From NCBI RefSeq assembly GCF_012516315.1, contig NZ_CP051185.1:331459-395458 (forward strand): a stretch of DNA of 64,000 bases, read 5' to 3'. The stretch's first letter is position 1. Each line of letters opens with the position of its first letter. The notes below the pieces were generated by a model that was not told the origin of the DNA, searched no databases, and saw only the letters and a program-made list of their open reading frames with translations. Both the position numbers and the translations under genes were made by a program. The stretch is from Limnospira fusiformis SAG 85.79 (GTDB lineage Bacteria; Cyanobacteriota; Cyanobacteriia; Cyanobacteriales; Microcoleaceae). Shown here one piece after another: positions 36,952-44,584 of this stretch.

Positions 36952-38439
36952 ATGAAAAGTTTAGTTCAAGTCAAAAATGTATCGAAGATTTTCAAAAAAT
37001 GGTTTCAAAAAACTACTGTACTGGCAGATATAAGTTTTACGATAGAACCTGGAGAATTCGTCGTACTGAAGGGTCAAAATGGGTCTGGTAAAACGACACT
37101 ATTAAATCTAATTTTGGGTTTGATAGAACCAACTGATGGAGAAGTTGAGTTGATGGGTTGTCCATCTAACGACCCCGAATCTAAAAGTTTGGTCGGTGTC
37201 GTTTTGCAAGAAACCAAGTTGCCAAACAAATTGAAAGTCAGAGAATTAATTAATTTGTTTCGGGGCTATTACTCAAACTCTATTTCAACAGAGGAAGCAC
37301 TGAAACAAGTCTGTTTAACTGAGAAGAAAGACAGTTTTGCTGCGTCACTATCTGGCGGACAGAAACAGAGACTTTTATTTGCATTGGCATTGATTGGCAA
37401 TCCTCAACTTTTAATTTTAGACGAGCCGACTCGCAATTTAGATAAAGAAGGATACGAAGAATTTTGGCATCAAATTACCGAGTGTAAAAAACGGGGCGTT
37501 ACTATTTTGATGGTTACCAATAATAAAGCCGACTGGCAAGAACTCGAGGGTCTGGCAACTCGGTATCTCAATTTGCAAAAATTTTCTCCAAATTTAGAAG
37601 GTTCTCAAATTTCTGAAGAACCAGTCGCTGGAGCAGATTTTGAACAGAATAAAGATACTAAAACACAGTCTATTTTATTGCCCAAAAACACAGCGATAGG
37701 TTTGTTTTATCAATTTCAGTCATTTAAGGCGCAGATTTGGTCTGAAGTATTACAAATATATCGTACCCCAATTTATCTATTTGGAATTCTCTTGCCGATT
37801 GGCGGAATCATTTGTTGTATGATATTCAAACCAGAAACGAATACAGTAAAGCAAGCTTTAATTGGTTTATGTTGCGTATTTCTACTGACATTTTGTTTGC
37901 AATCATTACCGGGTCAAATTTCATCAGAACGTGCAGAAGGTTGGCTGAAGCTGATTCGCGCCACTCCACTTTCTTCGATCACCTATATCTTGTCTAAAGT
38001 TTTTGTATCTCTTTCGATTTGCATGATAGTTATCATGCTTACCTTAACCTATGGAAATATGCAATTAAAATTAAACTTTGATTTTCAACAATTAATTTAT
38101 TTGGTGCTGACTTTTTTGATTGTAGCCATTCCCATTATAGCGTTCAGTTTAATTGTTAGTTATTTTGTAGACCCAAAAGCTGTCAATACTGTCAATGGCT
38201 TGTCGTTTTTGGGGATCGGATTGATTTCAGGATTGCTGCCCTTTTCTGAGTCGGTTTGGGTTGAAAATGCTATGCTATTATCGCCAGTGTATCACGCCCA
38301 AAAACTTATCTCGTTATCGGCGGGTATCAATGACGAACCAAGTTATACATTATTGCATTTACTTTGGTTGTTTTGGGCTAGTTTTGTTTTAATTATCATT
38401 GCGGTTTGGGCATATAAAAGAGATGGCTTAACTGAGTAA
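36952..38439 (+). CDS. Fused ABC exporter (ATPase + ABC-2 permease)
   Basis: 495 aa. The N-terminal ATPase (1-215) has Walker A GQNGSGKTT (41-49), Q-loop VVLQETKLP, signature LSGGQ (133-137) and Walker B LLILDEPT (153-160). A linker (about 215-250) is followed by a six-helix ABC-2 type permease (about 260-490) with the coupling region GQISSERAEGWLKLIRATPL. One ATPase fused to one permease implies a homodimer. Such half-exporters often carry peptides, lipids or provide bacteriocin self-immunity. The gene contains no GCGATCGC, unlike flanking genes. Confidence 0.88.
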   Translation: MKSLVQVKNVSKIFKKWFQKTTVLADISFTIEPGEFVVLKGQNGSGKTTLLNLILGLIEPTDGEVELMGCPSNDPESKSLVGVVLQETKLPNKLKVRELINLFRGYYSNSISTEEALKQVCLTEKKDSFAASLSGGQKQRLLFALALIGNPQLLILDEPTRNLDKEGYEEFWHQITECKKRGVTILMVTNNKADWQELEGLATRYLNLQKFSPNLEGSQISEEPVAGADFEQNKDTKTQSILLPKNTAIGLFYQFQSFKAQIWSEVLQIYRTPIYLFGILLPIGGIICCMIFKPETNTVKQALIGLCCVFLLTFCLQSLPGQISSERAEGWLKLIRATPLSSITYILSKVFVSLSICMIVIMLTLTYGNMQLKLNFDFQQLIYLVLTFLIVAIPIIAFSLIVSYFVDPKAVNTVNGLSFLGIGLISGLLPFSESVWVENAMLLSPVYHAQKLISLSAGINDEPSYTLLHLLWLFWASFVLIIIAVWAYKRDGLTE

Positions 38440-38452
38440 ACGCTAATAAACT

Positions 38453-38555
38453 ATAGCAGTTCTCCGACTCATGAGGTACGATTCAAAGCCCCTCTCCCAT
38501 TCTGGGAAAGGGATTTTGGGTGAGGGTTAAACCTTATAGACATTAGAACCGCTAT
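38453..38555 (+). repeat. 103-bp MITE-like element, copy A
   Basis: Terminal inverted repeats ATAGCAGTTCT (38453-38463) and AGAACCGCTAT (38545-38555) match at 10 of 11 positions. An internal CCCTCTCCC...GGGAAAGGG arm pair forms a hairpin. Same length and sequence type as 19149-19251 in reverse orientation. Core fragments also occur at 38761-38812 and 60770-60815. Starts 14 bp after the ABC exporter stop. Confidence 0.82.
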
Positions 38556-38562
38556 ATAATAA

Positions 38563-38888
38563 GGTGCGTCAGTATCAATCATCCGGTTATCAGTCAGGTT
38601 GACCGCTTCTGACGCACCCTACTACTGTAGTGCGTCAGTATCAATCATCCGGTTATCAGTCAGGTTGACGGCTTCTGACGCACCCTACTACTGTGGTGCG
38701 TCAGTATCAATCATCCGGTTATCAGCCAGGTTGACGGCTTCTGACGTACCCTACTATTGATCACCTCTCAAAGTCCCTCTCCCTCTGTGGGAGAGGGATT
38801 TAGGGTGAGGGCAATGTATTAAGCGACTGGTGAACAAGCTGTATCAATCATCGGGTTATCAGCGAGGTTGACCGCTTCTGACGTACCC
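38563..38888. repeat. 66-bp hairpin tandem repeat, 3 copies plus a divergent fourth
   Basis: Units 38563-38618, 38629-38684 and 38695-38750 each begin GGTGCGTCAG (or AGTGCGTCAG) and end CTGACG(C/T)ACC, forming hairpins, at an exact 66-bp period. A diverged copy (38841-38888) follows after a fragment of the 103-bp element. A lone CTGACGCACCCTACTA also occurs at 2117-2132 before uvrC, marking a dispersed family. Confidence 0.9.
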
Positions 38889-38937
38889 TACTGGGTCAGA
38901 TCTGCTATGATTAGGGTGGCTTTTCGGTGGTCTTGAT

Positions 38938-39546
38938 ATGGGATCTGTGGTTTCTGGTTCACGAGCAACTATTAAATACTTGAAAGAACCTACGTCAATG
39001 GCTTGGGTTCAACAGGCGATCGCTAATTTGGATATCATCCTACTTGACCACTCCCACTGTGAACGTAAGGCGGCGGGAGTAGCCTTGAATTTGATGTTTC
39101 GTTATCCCTCTAGTACCCAATTGGTGCGAATGTTAACAGCGATCGCTCAAGAAGAATTACAGCATTTTGAACAGGTAAATCAGTGGCTCGAAAAACTACA
39201 CATTCCCATGCGATCGCTTCCCTCTCCCCCCTATGGCGCGGGTTTGAATCGCCATGTCCGCCGAGAAGAACCACACAGAATGCTTGATTTATTATTGGTT
39301 TCTGGATTGATAGAAGCCCGCAGCCATGAACGTTTGGGCTTATTGTCTGAATATTGTCCCGATCCAGAATTGGCTAAGTTTTATCGCGGTTTGATGGCTT
39401 CCGAAGCGCGTCACTATGGCATTTATTGGGTGTTAGCAACTACTTATTTTGAACAGGAAACCGTTAGCCAAAGACTAGAGGAATTGGCTACTATTGAAAG
39501 CCAACTCCTTTCCACACTACACCCGGAACCCCGGATTCATAGTTAG
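38938..39546 (+). CDS. miaE: tRNA-(ms2io6A) hydroxylase, MiaE-like
   Basis: 202-aa di-iron hydroxylase acting on the modified adenosine at tRNA position 37. Iron-binding helices are visible: DHSHCERKAAG (His/Glu), QEELQHFEQV (ExxH), LIEARSHERLG and SEARHYGIYW (ExxxxH). Length matches the family. ATG at 38938 lies just after TTGAT. A TATGAT at 38908-38913 may be the -10 box. Same strand as the GNAT gene after 53 bp. Confidence 0.88.
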   Translation: MGSVVSGSRATIKYLKEPTSMAWVQQAIANLDIILLDHSHCERKAAGVALNLMFRYPSSTQLVRMLTAIAQEELQHFEQVNQWLEKLHIPMRSLPSPPYGAGLNRHVRREEPHRMLDLLLVSGLIEARSHERLGLLSEYCPDPELAKFYRGLMASEARHYGIYWVLATTYFEQETVSQRLEELATIESQLLSTLHPEPRIHS

Positions 39547-39599
39547 TCTCTGCCCAATTCTCCGACTTCTTAACTGATTATATCACCGAATTAACGGTT

Positions 39600-40082
39600 A
39601 TGAGAAAAGTATATAAAGATTTTATAATTCGTTCCTGGGAATCAGGCGATCGCCAAGTTGTTCAAGACTTAATCGCCTCAGTATTAGCTGAATATCGCTT
39701 AACTTGTGAACCGGAAGGCGCTGATATCGATGTCTGGGAAGTCGAAAAGTATTATCTTAATAATGATGGGGAATTTTGGGTAGTCGAACAACATCAAAAC
39801 CTAGTCGGAACTGCTGCTTATTATCCGATTAATCGTGGTACAAATGCCGTGGAAATTCGGAAAATGTATTTACAGCCACAGGTCCGAGGTCTAGGGTTAG
39901 GCAAATATTTATTAACCCAATTAGAACAAGAAATTAACAGACGAGGATTTCAGGAGATTTGGATTGAAACTGCGACGGTTTTAAGGGAAGCCGTGAAACT
40001 CTATGAACACCATGGCTATGAACCGACAACGGGAGTAGAAACTCGACGATGCGATCGCATTTACAAAAAAACTTTGCCTTGA
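39600..40082 (+). CDS. GNAT family N-acetyltransferase
   Basis: 160 aa. Motif A, carrying the acetyl-CoA pyrophosphate loop, is LQPQVRGLGLGKYLLTQLEQ. The preceding beta strand AVEIRKMYL and C-terminal YEHHGYEPTTG are typical. Substrate unknown. Probably co-transcribed with miaE. Its end faces prs across a bidirectional hairpin. Confidence 0.88.
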   Translation: MRKVYKDFIIRSWESGDRQVVQDLIASVLAEYRLTCEPEGADIDVWEVEKYYLNNDGEFWVVEQHQNLVGTAAYYPINRGTNAVEIRKMYLQPQVRGLGLGKYLLTQLEQEINRRGFQEIWIETATVLREAVKLYEHHGYEPTTGVETRRCDRIYKKTLP

Positions 40083-40169
40083 CCAACCCGGCGGCGGTTG
40101 TAAACCGGACACTCAGCCTTTCCGGTAGAGTCCGCAGTTTTCCCGCCGCCAAAGCTAACAATTGGTCAA
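40079..40169. terminator. Bidirectional hairpin between convergent GNAT and prs genes
   Basis: Two nested arm pairs: TTGACCAA (40079-40086) with TTGGTCAA (40162-40169), and GGCGGCGG (40090-40097) with CCGCCGCC (40143-40150). The structure spans the whole gap between the two converging genes. No U-run is evident, so it could also be a mobile miniature element. Confidence 0.5.
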
Positions 40170-41162
40170 TTAGCGGAACATACTACTAACGGAACTATCT
40201 TCGTGAATGCGCCAGATAGTTTCACCAAGTAAATTAGCAACCGATAACACAGTCAGCTGATCAAAAGTTTTATCCGGGGAAGCTGGGATAGTGTTAGTCA
40301 CAATCACTTCCTCCAAAACCCCCGTAGACAGACGTTCAATAGCTGGGTGAGAAAACACCGCATGGGTAGCACAGGCATAAACCTGCCTAGCACCCTCTTC
40401 CCGGAGGAGGCGAGCGCCTTCGCTAATAGTCCCGGCTGTGTCAATCATATCATCGACCAAAACGGCTGTTTTGCCTCTAACGTCACCAATGACATTGAGA
40501 ACCTCTGCTACATTATGAGACTGACGGCGCTTATCAATAATCGCCAGGGGTGCGTCATTGAGTTTTTTAGCAAAAGCTCTGGCACGAGCCACACCTCCGA
40601 CATCTGGAGATACTACGACAATATCAGATAGTTGTTTACTAGCTAGGTAGTTTAAAATAACAGGTGAACCATAAACATGGTCGAAGGGAATATCAAAATA
40701 TCCTTGAATTTGTGCCGAATGCAAGTCCATGGCTAAAATCCGACTCGCACCAGCTTGGGTGATTAAATTAGCGGTCAGTTTGGCTGTAATCGATTCGCGG
40801 CCAGCGGTTTTGCGGTCTGCCCTAGCATAGCCATAATAGGGTATTACGGCGGTAATTTGCCTAGCAGAGGCTCGACGACAAGCATCAATCATAATTAGGA
40901 GTTCCATCAAGTTGTCGTTGACTGGATGACAACAGGGTTGAATTAGGTAGACATCACAGCCTCGAATGGACTCCTGAATTTGGATGTAAAGTTCTCCGTC
41001 CGCAAACTGCTTGCGAACCATTGGCCCCAAATCAATGCCCAGATAGCGACTCACTTCGGTGGCTAAACCTGTATTGGCAGAACCTGAAAACAATCGTAGT
41101 CGATTGTGGTCGGTCATTAGTGCCTCAGAATGAGGAAGGGGTAGAGTAGCAGAACGGATCAC
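40170..41162 (-). CDS. prs: Ribose-phosphate pyrophosphokinase (PRPP synthetase)
   Basis: 330 aa; makes PRPP from ribose 5-phosphate and ATP for nucleotide, His and Trp synthesis. Conserved features are RKQFADGELYIQIQESIRG, IPYYGYARADRK (the ATP flexible loop), MDLHSAQIQGYF and the PRPP loop VLVDDMIDTAGT. The start appears to be GTG (41162) giving MIRSATLPLP, a leader conserved in other cyanobacterial Prs proteins; ATG at 41117 is an alternative. Confidence 0.96.
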   Translation of the reverse strand: MIRSATLPLPHSEALMTDHNRLRLFSGSANTGLATEVSRYLGIDLGPMVRKQFADGELYIQIQESIRGCDVYLIQPCCHPVNDNLMELLIMIDACRRASARQITAVIPYYGYARADRKTAGRESITAKLTANLITQAGASRILAMDLHSAQIQGYFDIPFDHVYGSPVILNYLASKQLSDIVVVSPDVGGVARARAFAKKLNDAPLAIIDKRRQSHNVAEVLNVIGDVRGKTAVLVDDMIDTAGTISEGARLLREEGARQVYACATHAVFSHPAIERLSTGVLEEVIVTNTIPASPDKTFDQLTVLSVANLLGETIWRIHEDSSVSSMFR

Positions 41163-41498
41163 GGCATTTCCTCGCAGTTCATTCCTAGTTATTTTACCAT
41201 TATTCAGTAGCCTAGGAAACAGTTAAATTGGCTATCATTCACGGGTAACTCCCCTTATCAAAGGATCGGAACAGGTGGCGACGGTTGTTGATGATATGCT
41301 CAACCAAGTTGGGGCGAGCTTGGCTCAACATATAGGTTATGGGTAAATTGATTCAGACCAGACTAGACGAAATAATACAGCGACGGAAAGGGAAGGTTCA
41401 CGGAAACATGGTTAAAAATGTTGTTAAACACAAATGAGGGGGGCACAATCAAGACTTTTTGACGGCTTCGCTTTGATTTATCTGTTAATTTGTAACCT
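41163..41498. other. Divergent intergenic region
   Basis: 336 bp between the prs start (minus) and the kinase start (plus). It should hold both promoters. No tRNA, riboswitch or clear terminator seen; nothing else to report. Confidence 0.4.
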
Positions 41499-43481
41499 AT
41501 GACAAGTATCAATTCTATGCAATCGGCTATTCCACTAGGGACTGTTTTACAAAATCGCTACCGCTTGATCAGGGTTTTGGGTCAGGGGGGGTTTGGCTTA
41601 ACTTATCTGGCTGAAGATCTTGGTCGCTTTAATGAGTATTGCGCGTTAAAGGAATTTACCCCGGTGCAAATGGGGACCTATGCTTGGGAAAAGTCTAAAG
41701 AACTATTTAGGCGGGAAGCTCAGGTGCTTTACCAAATCCAACACCCGCAAATTCCCAAATTTGGGGCGGTTTTTGAGGAAAATCAGCGCTTGTTTTTGGT
41801 TCAAGACTATGTGGAGGGTCAAACCTATTATGCGCTGCTCAAGGACCGGAAAAATGCCCCGGTGGGTCAACCTCGCACTTTTGCTGAGGCTGAGGTGATA
41901 ACTTTCCTTCAGGAAATGCTACCGGTTTTGGAACATCTCCATGGTCTCAATATTATTCATCGCGACATTTCCCCGGATAATATTATCCGTCGCGATCGCG
42001 ATCAGCTCCCGGTTTTGATTGATTTTGGGGTAGTTATTGAACAGGCGACTTATATTCAGTCTCCGGGTCTAACTCAGCCGGTGGGTCAAACTAGGGTGGG
42101 AAAATTGGGTTATGCTCCTGCTGAACAAATGCAAATGGGGAAGGTTTCCCCCAGCAGCGATTTGTACGCTTTGGCGGTAACGGCGATTTTTCTGCTGACT
42201 GGACGAGAACCGCAAGATTTAATTAACCAACAAAATTTAACCTGGATGTGGGAACCTTGGGCGACTGTCACCCCTCAACTGGCCACGGTTCTCAATAAAA
42301 TGTTGAGCCGTAATCCTGGCGATCGCTATCAGTCAGCTAGGGAAGTAGAACAGGCTCTCAATAATCTCTCTGGAATTGTACCGACTCCCCCCACTACTGA
42401 CCCGAATTTATCAGGACTCAAAACTCTGGCGGTGGGATCTCCTGTCTCTATGCGATCGGGGTCTAATCATCAAACTACTCCGGTGATATCTACCCCTTCC
42501 CTTCAGTCTTTCTGGAATAACCCAGTTGCTGTTATGGCGGCGGGAATTGCTGTGGCTATCATCGCGGGTTATGGGTCTTGGAGTTTGGTCAGCTATCTAC
42601 TAAATTCTACCGGGTCAGATTCAGACCCAGACCCCATTACTAATGTTGAAACGGAACCTAGACCTAGACCTAGACCGGAACCTAGACCTAGACCGGAACC
42701 TAGACCTACGACACCACCAGAATCTGAGTCACAACCACAACCACAACCACAACCACAACCACAACCGGAAGTCTCAACTAGACGCTTAGATATTGCGGCG
42801 GGAGATACTACTGTTGTTGAAGGGGCGATCGCCGCGAACCAACTATCTGAATATGTCCTCTCGGCTACGGAAGGACAACAGCTTTATCTCTCTGTTACTG
42901 GGGATGGTGTTTTACTGACATTACTCGGACCTGACAACAACCCGGTTAATTCCCGCGCGACTGGGGTATCAATTTGGCAGGGTCCTTTATTTGCTGATGG
43001 TGACTATACCATTATCCTGGAAACTCTCCCAGGATTGTCTGAGACTGCATATACCCTAGAGTTGGAATTGATTAACTCTTTACCTCCTATCATTCCTACA
43101 GAACCGCAACCACAACCACAACCACAACCACAACCACAACCACAACCACAACCACAACCACAACCGGAACCTATACCGGAACCTATACCGGAACCGGAAC
43201 CTATAGCGGAACCGGAACCAGAACCGGAACCCAAGCCGGAACCGGAACCCAAGCCGGAACCGGAACCTATAGCGGAACCGGAACCGGAACCCAAGCCGGA
43301 ACCGGAACCGGAACCCAAGCCGGAACCTATACCGGAAAACCAAGAGAGGAATCTTGATCTGAGTGGGAACCCTAAACCATCGGAAAAATCGCCAACTTTT
43401 TTCCCGGAACCAGAGGCGGAGGTGGATGGTATGGGGAATAATGAGGTTAAGAATCTTGACAAATTAATCGCGCCATACTAA
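41499..43481 (+). CDS. Ser/Thr protein kinase with extracytoplasmic PQ/EP-repeat domain
   Basis: 660-aa Hanks-type kinase. It has a Gly loop [14 protein letters not shown] (28-41), catalytic Lys near 51 (ALKEF), HRD at 154-156 ([10 protein letters not shown]), DFG at 175-177 and an APAEQ activation segment. A membrane helix (about 343-368) separates it from a region with RPRPEPRP repeats, a PQ run, a compact beta domain (about 430-525) resembling a pre-peptidase C-terminal fold, a second PQ run and a long EP/KP tract. The DNA of the repeats is simple (ACAACC and GGAACC units, 42720-42765 and 43100-43335) and likely length-variable. bioD starts 2 bp after the stop. Confidence 0.93.
   Translation: MTSINSMQSAIPLGTVLQNRYRLIRVLGQGGFGLTYLAEDLGRFNEYCALKEFTPVQMGTYAWEKSKELFRREAQVLYQIQHPQIPKFGAVFEENQRLFLVQDYVEGQTYYALLKDRKNAPVGQPRTFAEAEVITFLQEMLPVLEHLHGLNIIHRDISPDNIIRRDRDQLPVLIDFGVVIEQATYIQSPGLTQPVGQTRVGKLGYAPAEQMQMGKVSPSSDLYALAVTAIFLLTGREPQDLINQQNLTWMWEPWATVTPQLATVLNKMLSRNPGDRYQSAREVEQALNNLSGIVPTPPTTDPNLSGLKTLAVGSPVSMRSGSNHQTTPVISTPSLQSFWNNPVAVMAAGIAVAIIAGYGSWSLVSYLLNSTGSDSDPDPITNVETEPRPRPRPEPRPRPEPRPTTPPESESQPQPQPQPQPQPEVSTRRLDIAAGDTTVVEGAIAANQLSEYVLSATEGQQLYLSVTGDGVLLTLLGPDNNPVNSRATGVSIWQGPLFADGDYTIILETLPGLSETAYTLELELINSLPPIIPTEPQPQPQPQPQPQPQPQPQPQPEPIPEPIPEPEPIAEPEPEPEPKPEPEPKPEPEPIAEPEPEPKPEPEPEPKPEPIPENQERNLDLSGNPKPSEKSPTFFPEPEAEVDGMGNNEVKNLDKLIAPY
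42720..43335 (+). repeat. Low-complexity hexanucleotide repeats in the kinase gene
   Basis: Short tandem CCACAA units near 42735-42768 and 43108-43165 encode (PQ)n. GGAACC/GGAACCCAAGCC units at 43165-43335 encode EP/KP. Repeat number could vary by slippage while staying in frame, because units are 6 bp. Confidence 0.9.
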
Positions 43482-43483
43482 CT

Positions 43484-44200
43484 GTGAAAAATACCCTGCT
43501 GATTACTGCAACTGATACGGAAGCCGGAAAAACGGTTTTAACTAGCGCGTTAATTGCCTATTTTGACAGTTACCAAAAGTCCCTGAGTTGGGGTGTACTC
43601 AAACCAATTCAATCGGGAATAGGCGATCGCGAATTGTATCAACGCCTATTTTTACGCGAAGAGTCCCTAGAGGCGATCGCACCGATTTATTTTGATGCAC
43701 CCCTCGCCCCCCCCTTGGCGGCGGAAAAGGAAAATCGCCGGGTAGAACTTAATCAGGCTTGGTCAGCTTTGGTCAACCTTCAGCAACAGCGAGATTTTGT
43801 CCTGGTGGAAGCCTTGGGCGGTTTGGGTTCTCCTGTCACTAGGGAATTGACTGTGGCTGACTTGGCGCGGGATTGGGCTTTACCGACGGTTTTGGTGGTT
43901 CCTGTGCGACTAGGGGCGATCGCTCAGGCTGTGGCTAATGTGGCCCTCGCTAGACAGGCTAAAGTAAATTTGCGCGGCATTGTCCTTAACTGTCTTCAAC
44001 CCACAGAACCCCAGGATGTTGAGAATTGGACTCCGGCGGATCTGATTACCTCCCTCACCCAAATTCCGGTTTTGGGTGTGATTCCCTATTTGGACAATCC
44101 CACAGACCTACAACAATTAGCCCCAGTCGCCGCCCAATTAGATTTAGAGGCGATTGTGCCGATCCGATGGGCGGCAAATCCTTGTCTATCAGGGGTTTGA
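43484..44200 (+). CDS. bioD: Dethiobiotin synthetase
   Basis: 238-aa P-loop ATP-dependent carboxylase closing the ureido ring of dethiobiotin in biotin synthesis. N-terminal TATDTEAGKTVLTSAL contains the modified P-loop, KPIQSG follows, then VEALGGLGSPVTRELTVADLA. The start is GTG at 43484, 2 bp after the kinase stop, so translation is probably coupled. No other bio genes are nearby. Confidence 0.93.
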   Translation: MKNTLLITATDTEAGKTVLTSALIAYFDSYQKSLSWGVLKPIQSGIGDRELYQRLFLREESLEAIAPIYFDAPLAPPLAAEKENRRVELNQAWSALVNLQQQRDFVLVEALGGLGSPVTRELTVADLARDWALPTVLVVPVRLGAIAQAVANVALARQAKVNLRGIVLNCLQPTEPQDVENWTPADLITSLTQIPVLGVIPYLDNPTDLQQLAPVAAQLDLEAIVPIRWAANPCLSGV

Positions 44201-44230
44201 GGAAATCTCAAAAAAAGTTTGATTTAGGGG

Positions 44231-44259
44231 TTGACATTTCCTGAACTATCCCCTACTAT
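44231..44259 (+). promoter_or_regulatory. Promoter of the 5S rRNA gene
   Basis: TTGACA (44231-44236), a 17-bp spacer and TACTAT (44254-44259) form a near-consensus sigma-70 promoter about 70 bp before the 5S rRNA. Transcription would start near 44266, leaving a ~65-nt precursor 5' part containing a HIP1 site. Confidence 0.75.
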
Positions 44260-44331
44260 TAATAACTGTGCGAGAGAGAGAAGCGGCGAAAACGCTAAAG
44301 CGATCGCAACCAGAGAGAGATTTTAGGGCTT

Positions 44332-44449
44332 TCCTGGTGTCTATGGCTCAGTGGAACCACACCGATCCATCCCGAACTCGGATGTGAAACGCTGAAACGG
44401 CGAAGATACTTGGCGGGTAGCTGCCTGGGAAAATAGCAAGATGCCAGGA
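44332..44449 (+). rRNA. rrf: 5S ribosomal RNA, stand-alone
   Basis: 118-nt gene beginning TCCTGGTGTCTATGGC and ending ATGCCAGGA, which pair as helix I. The conserved core AACCACACCGATCCATCCCG, ACTCGG and GTGAAAC are all present. No 16S or 23S rRNA lies next to it: the upstream neighbour is bioD and downstream is agrE, so this is an orphan copy with its own promoter and terminator. Confidence 0.95.
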
Positions 44450-44457
44450 TAATTATG

Positions 44458-44508
44458 AACTAGGACTTCCCGCCAGTGGTAAACGGTAGGAGGTCCTAGT
44501 TTGTTTTG
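44458..44508 (+). terminator. Rho-independent-like terminator after 5S rRNA
   Basis: AACTAGGACTTCC (44458-44470) pairs with GGAGGTCCTAGTT (44490-44502) in a 13-bp stem with one wobble, followed by TGTTTT. It is 9 bp after the 5S end. Confidence 0.8.
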
Positions 44509-44584
44509 ATGGGGTATAGAGAGATGCTAATCTCCCCGATGATTAGATCGGGGGAGACTTGTGGCATGGTGTAATTATGGATGG

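Noticed and set aside
43004..43462. Minus-strand frames reading GSGSGLGSG or RFRLGFR repeats
   Set aside because: Antisense shadow of the EP/PQ tracts of the kinase gene.
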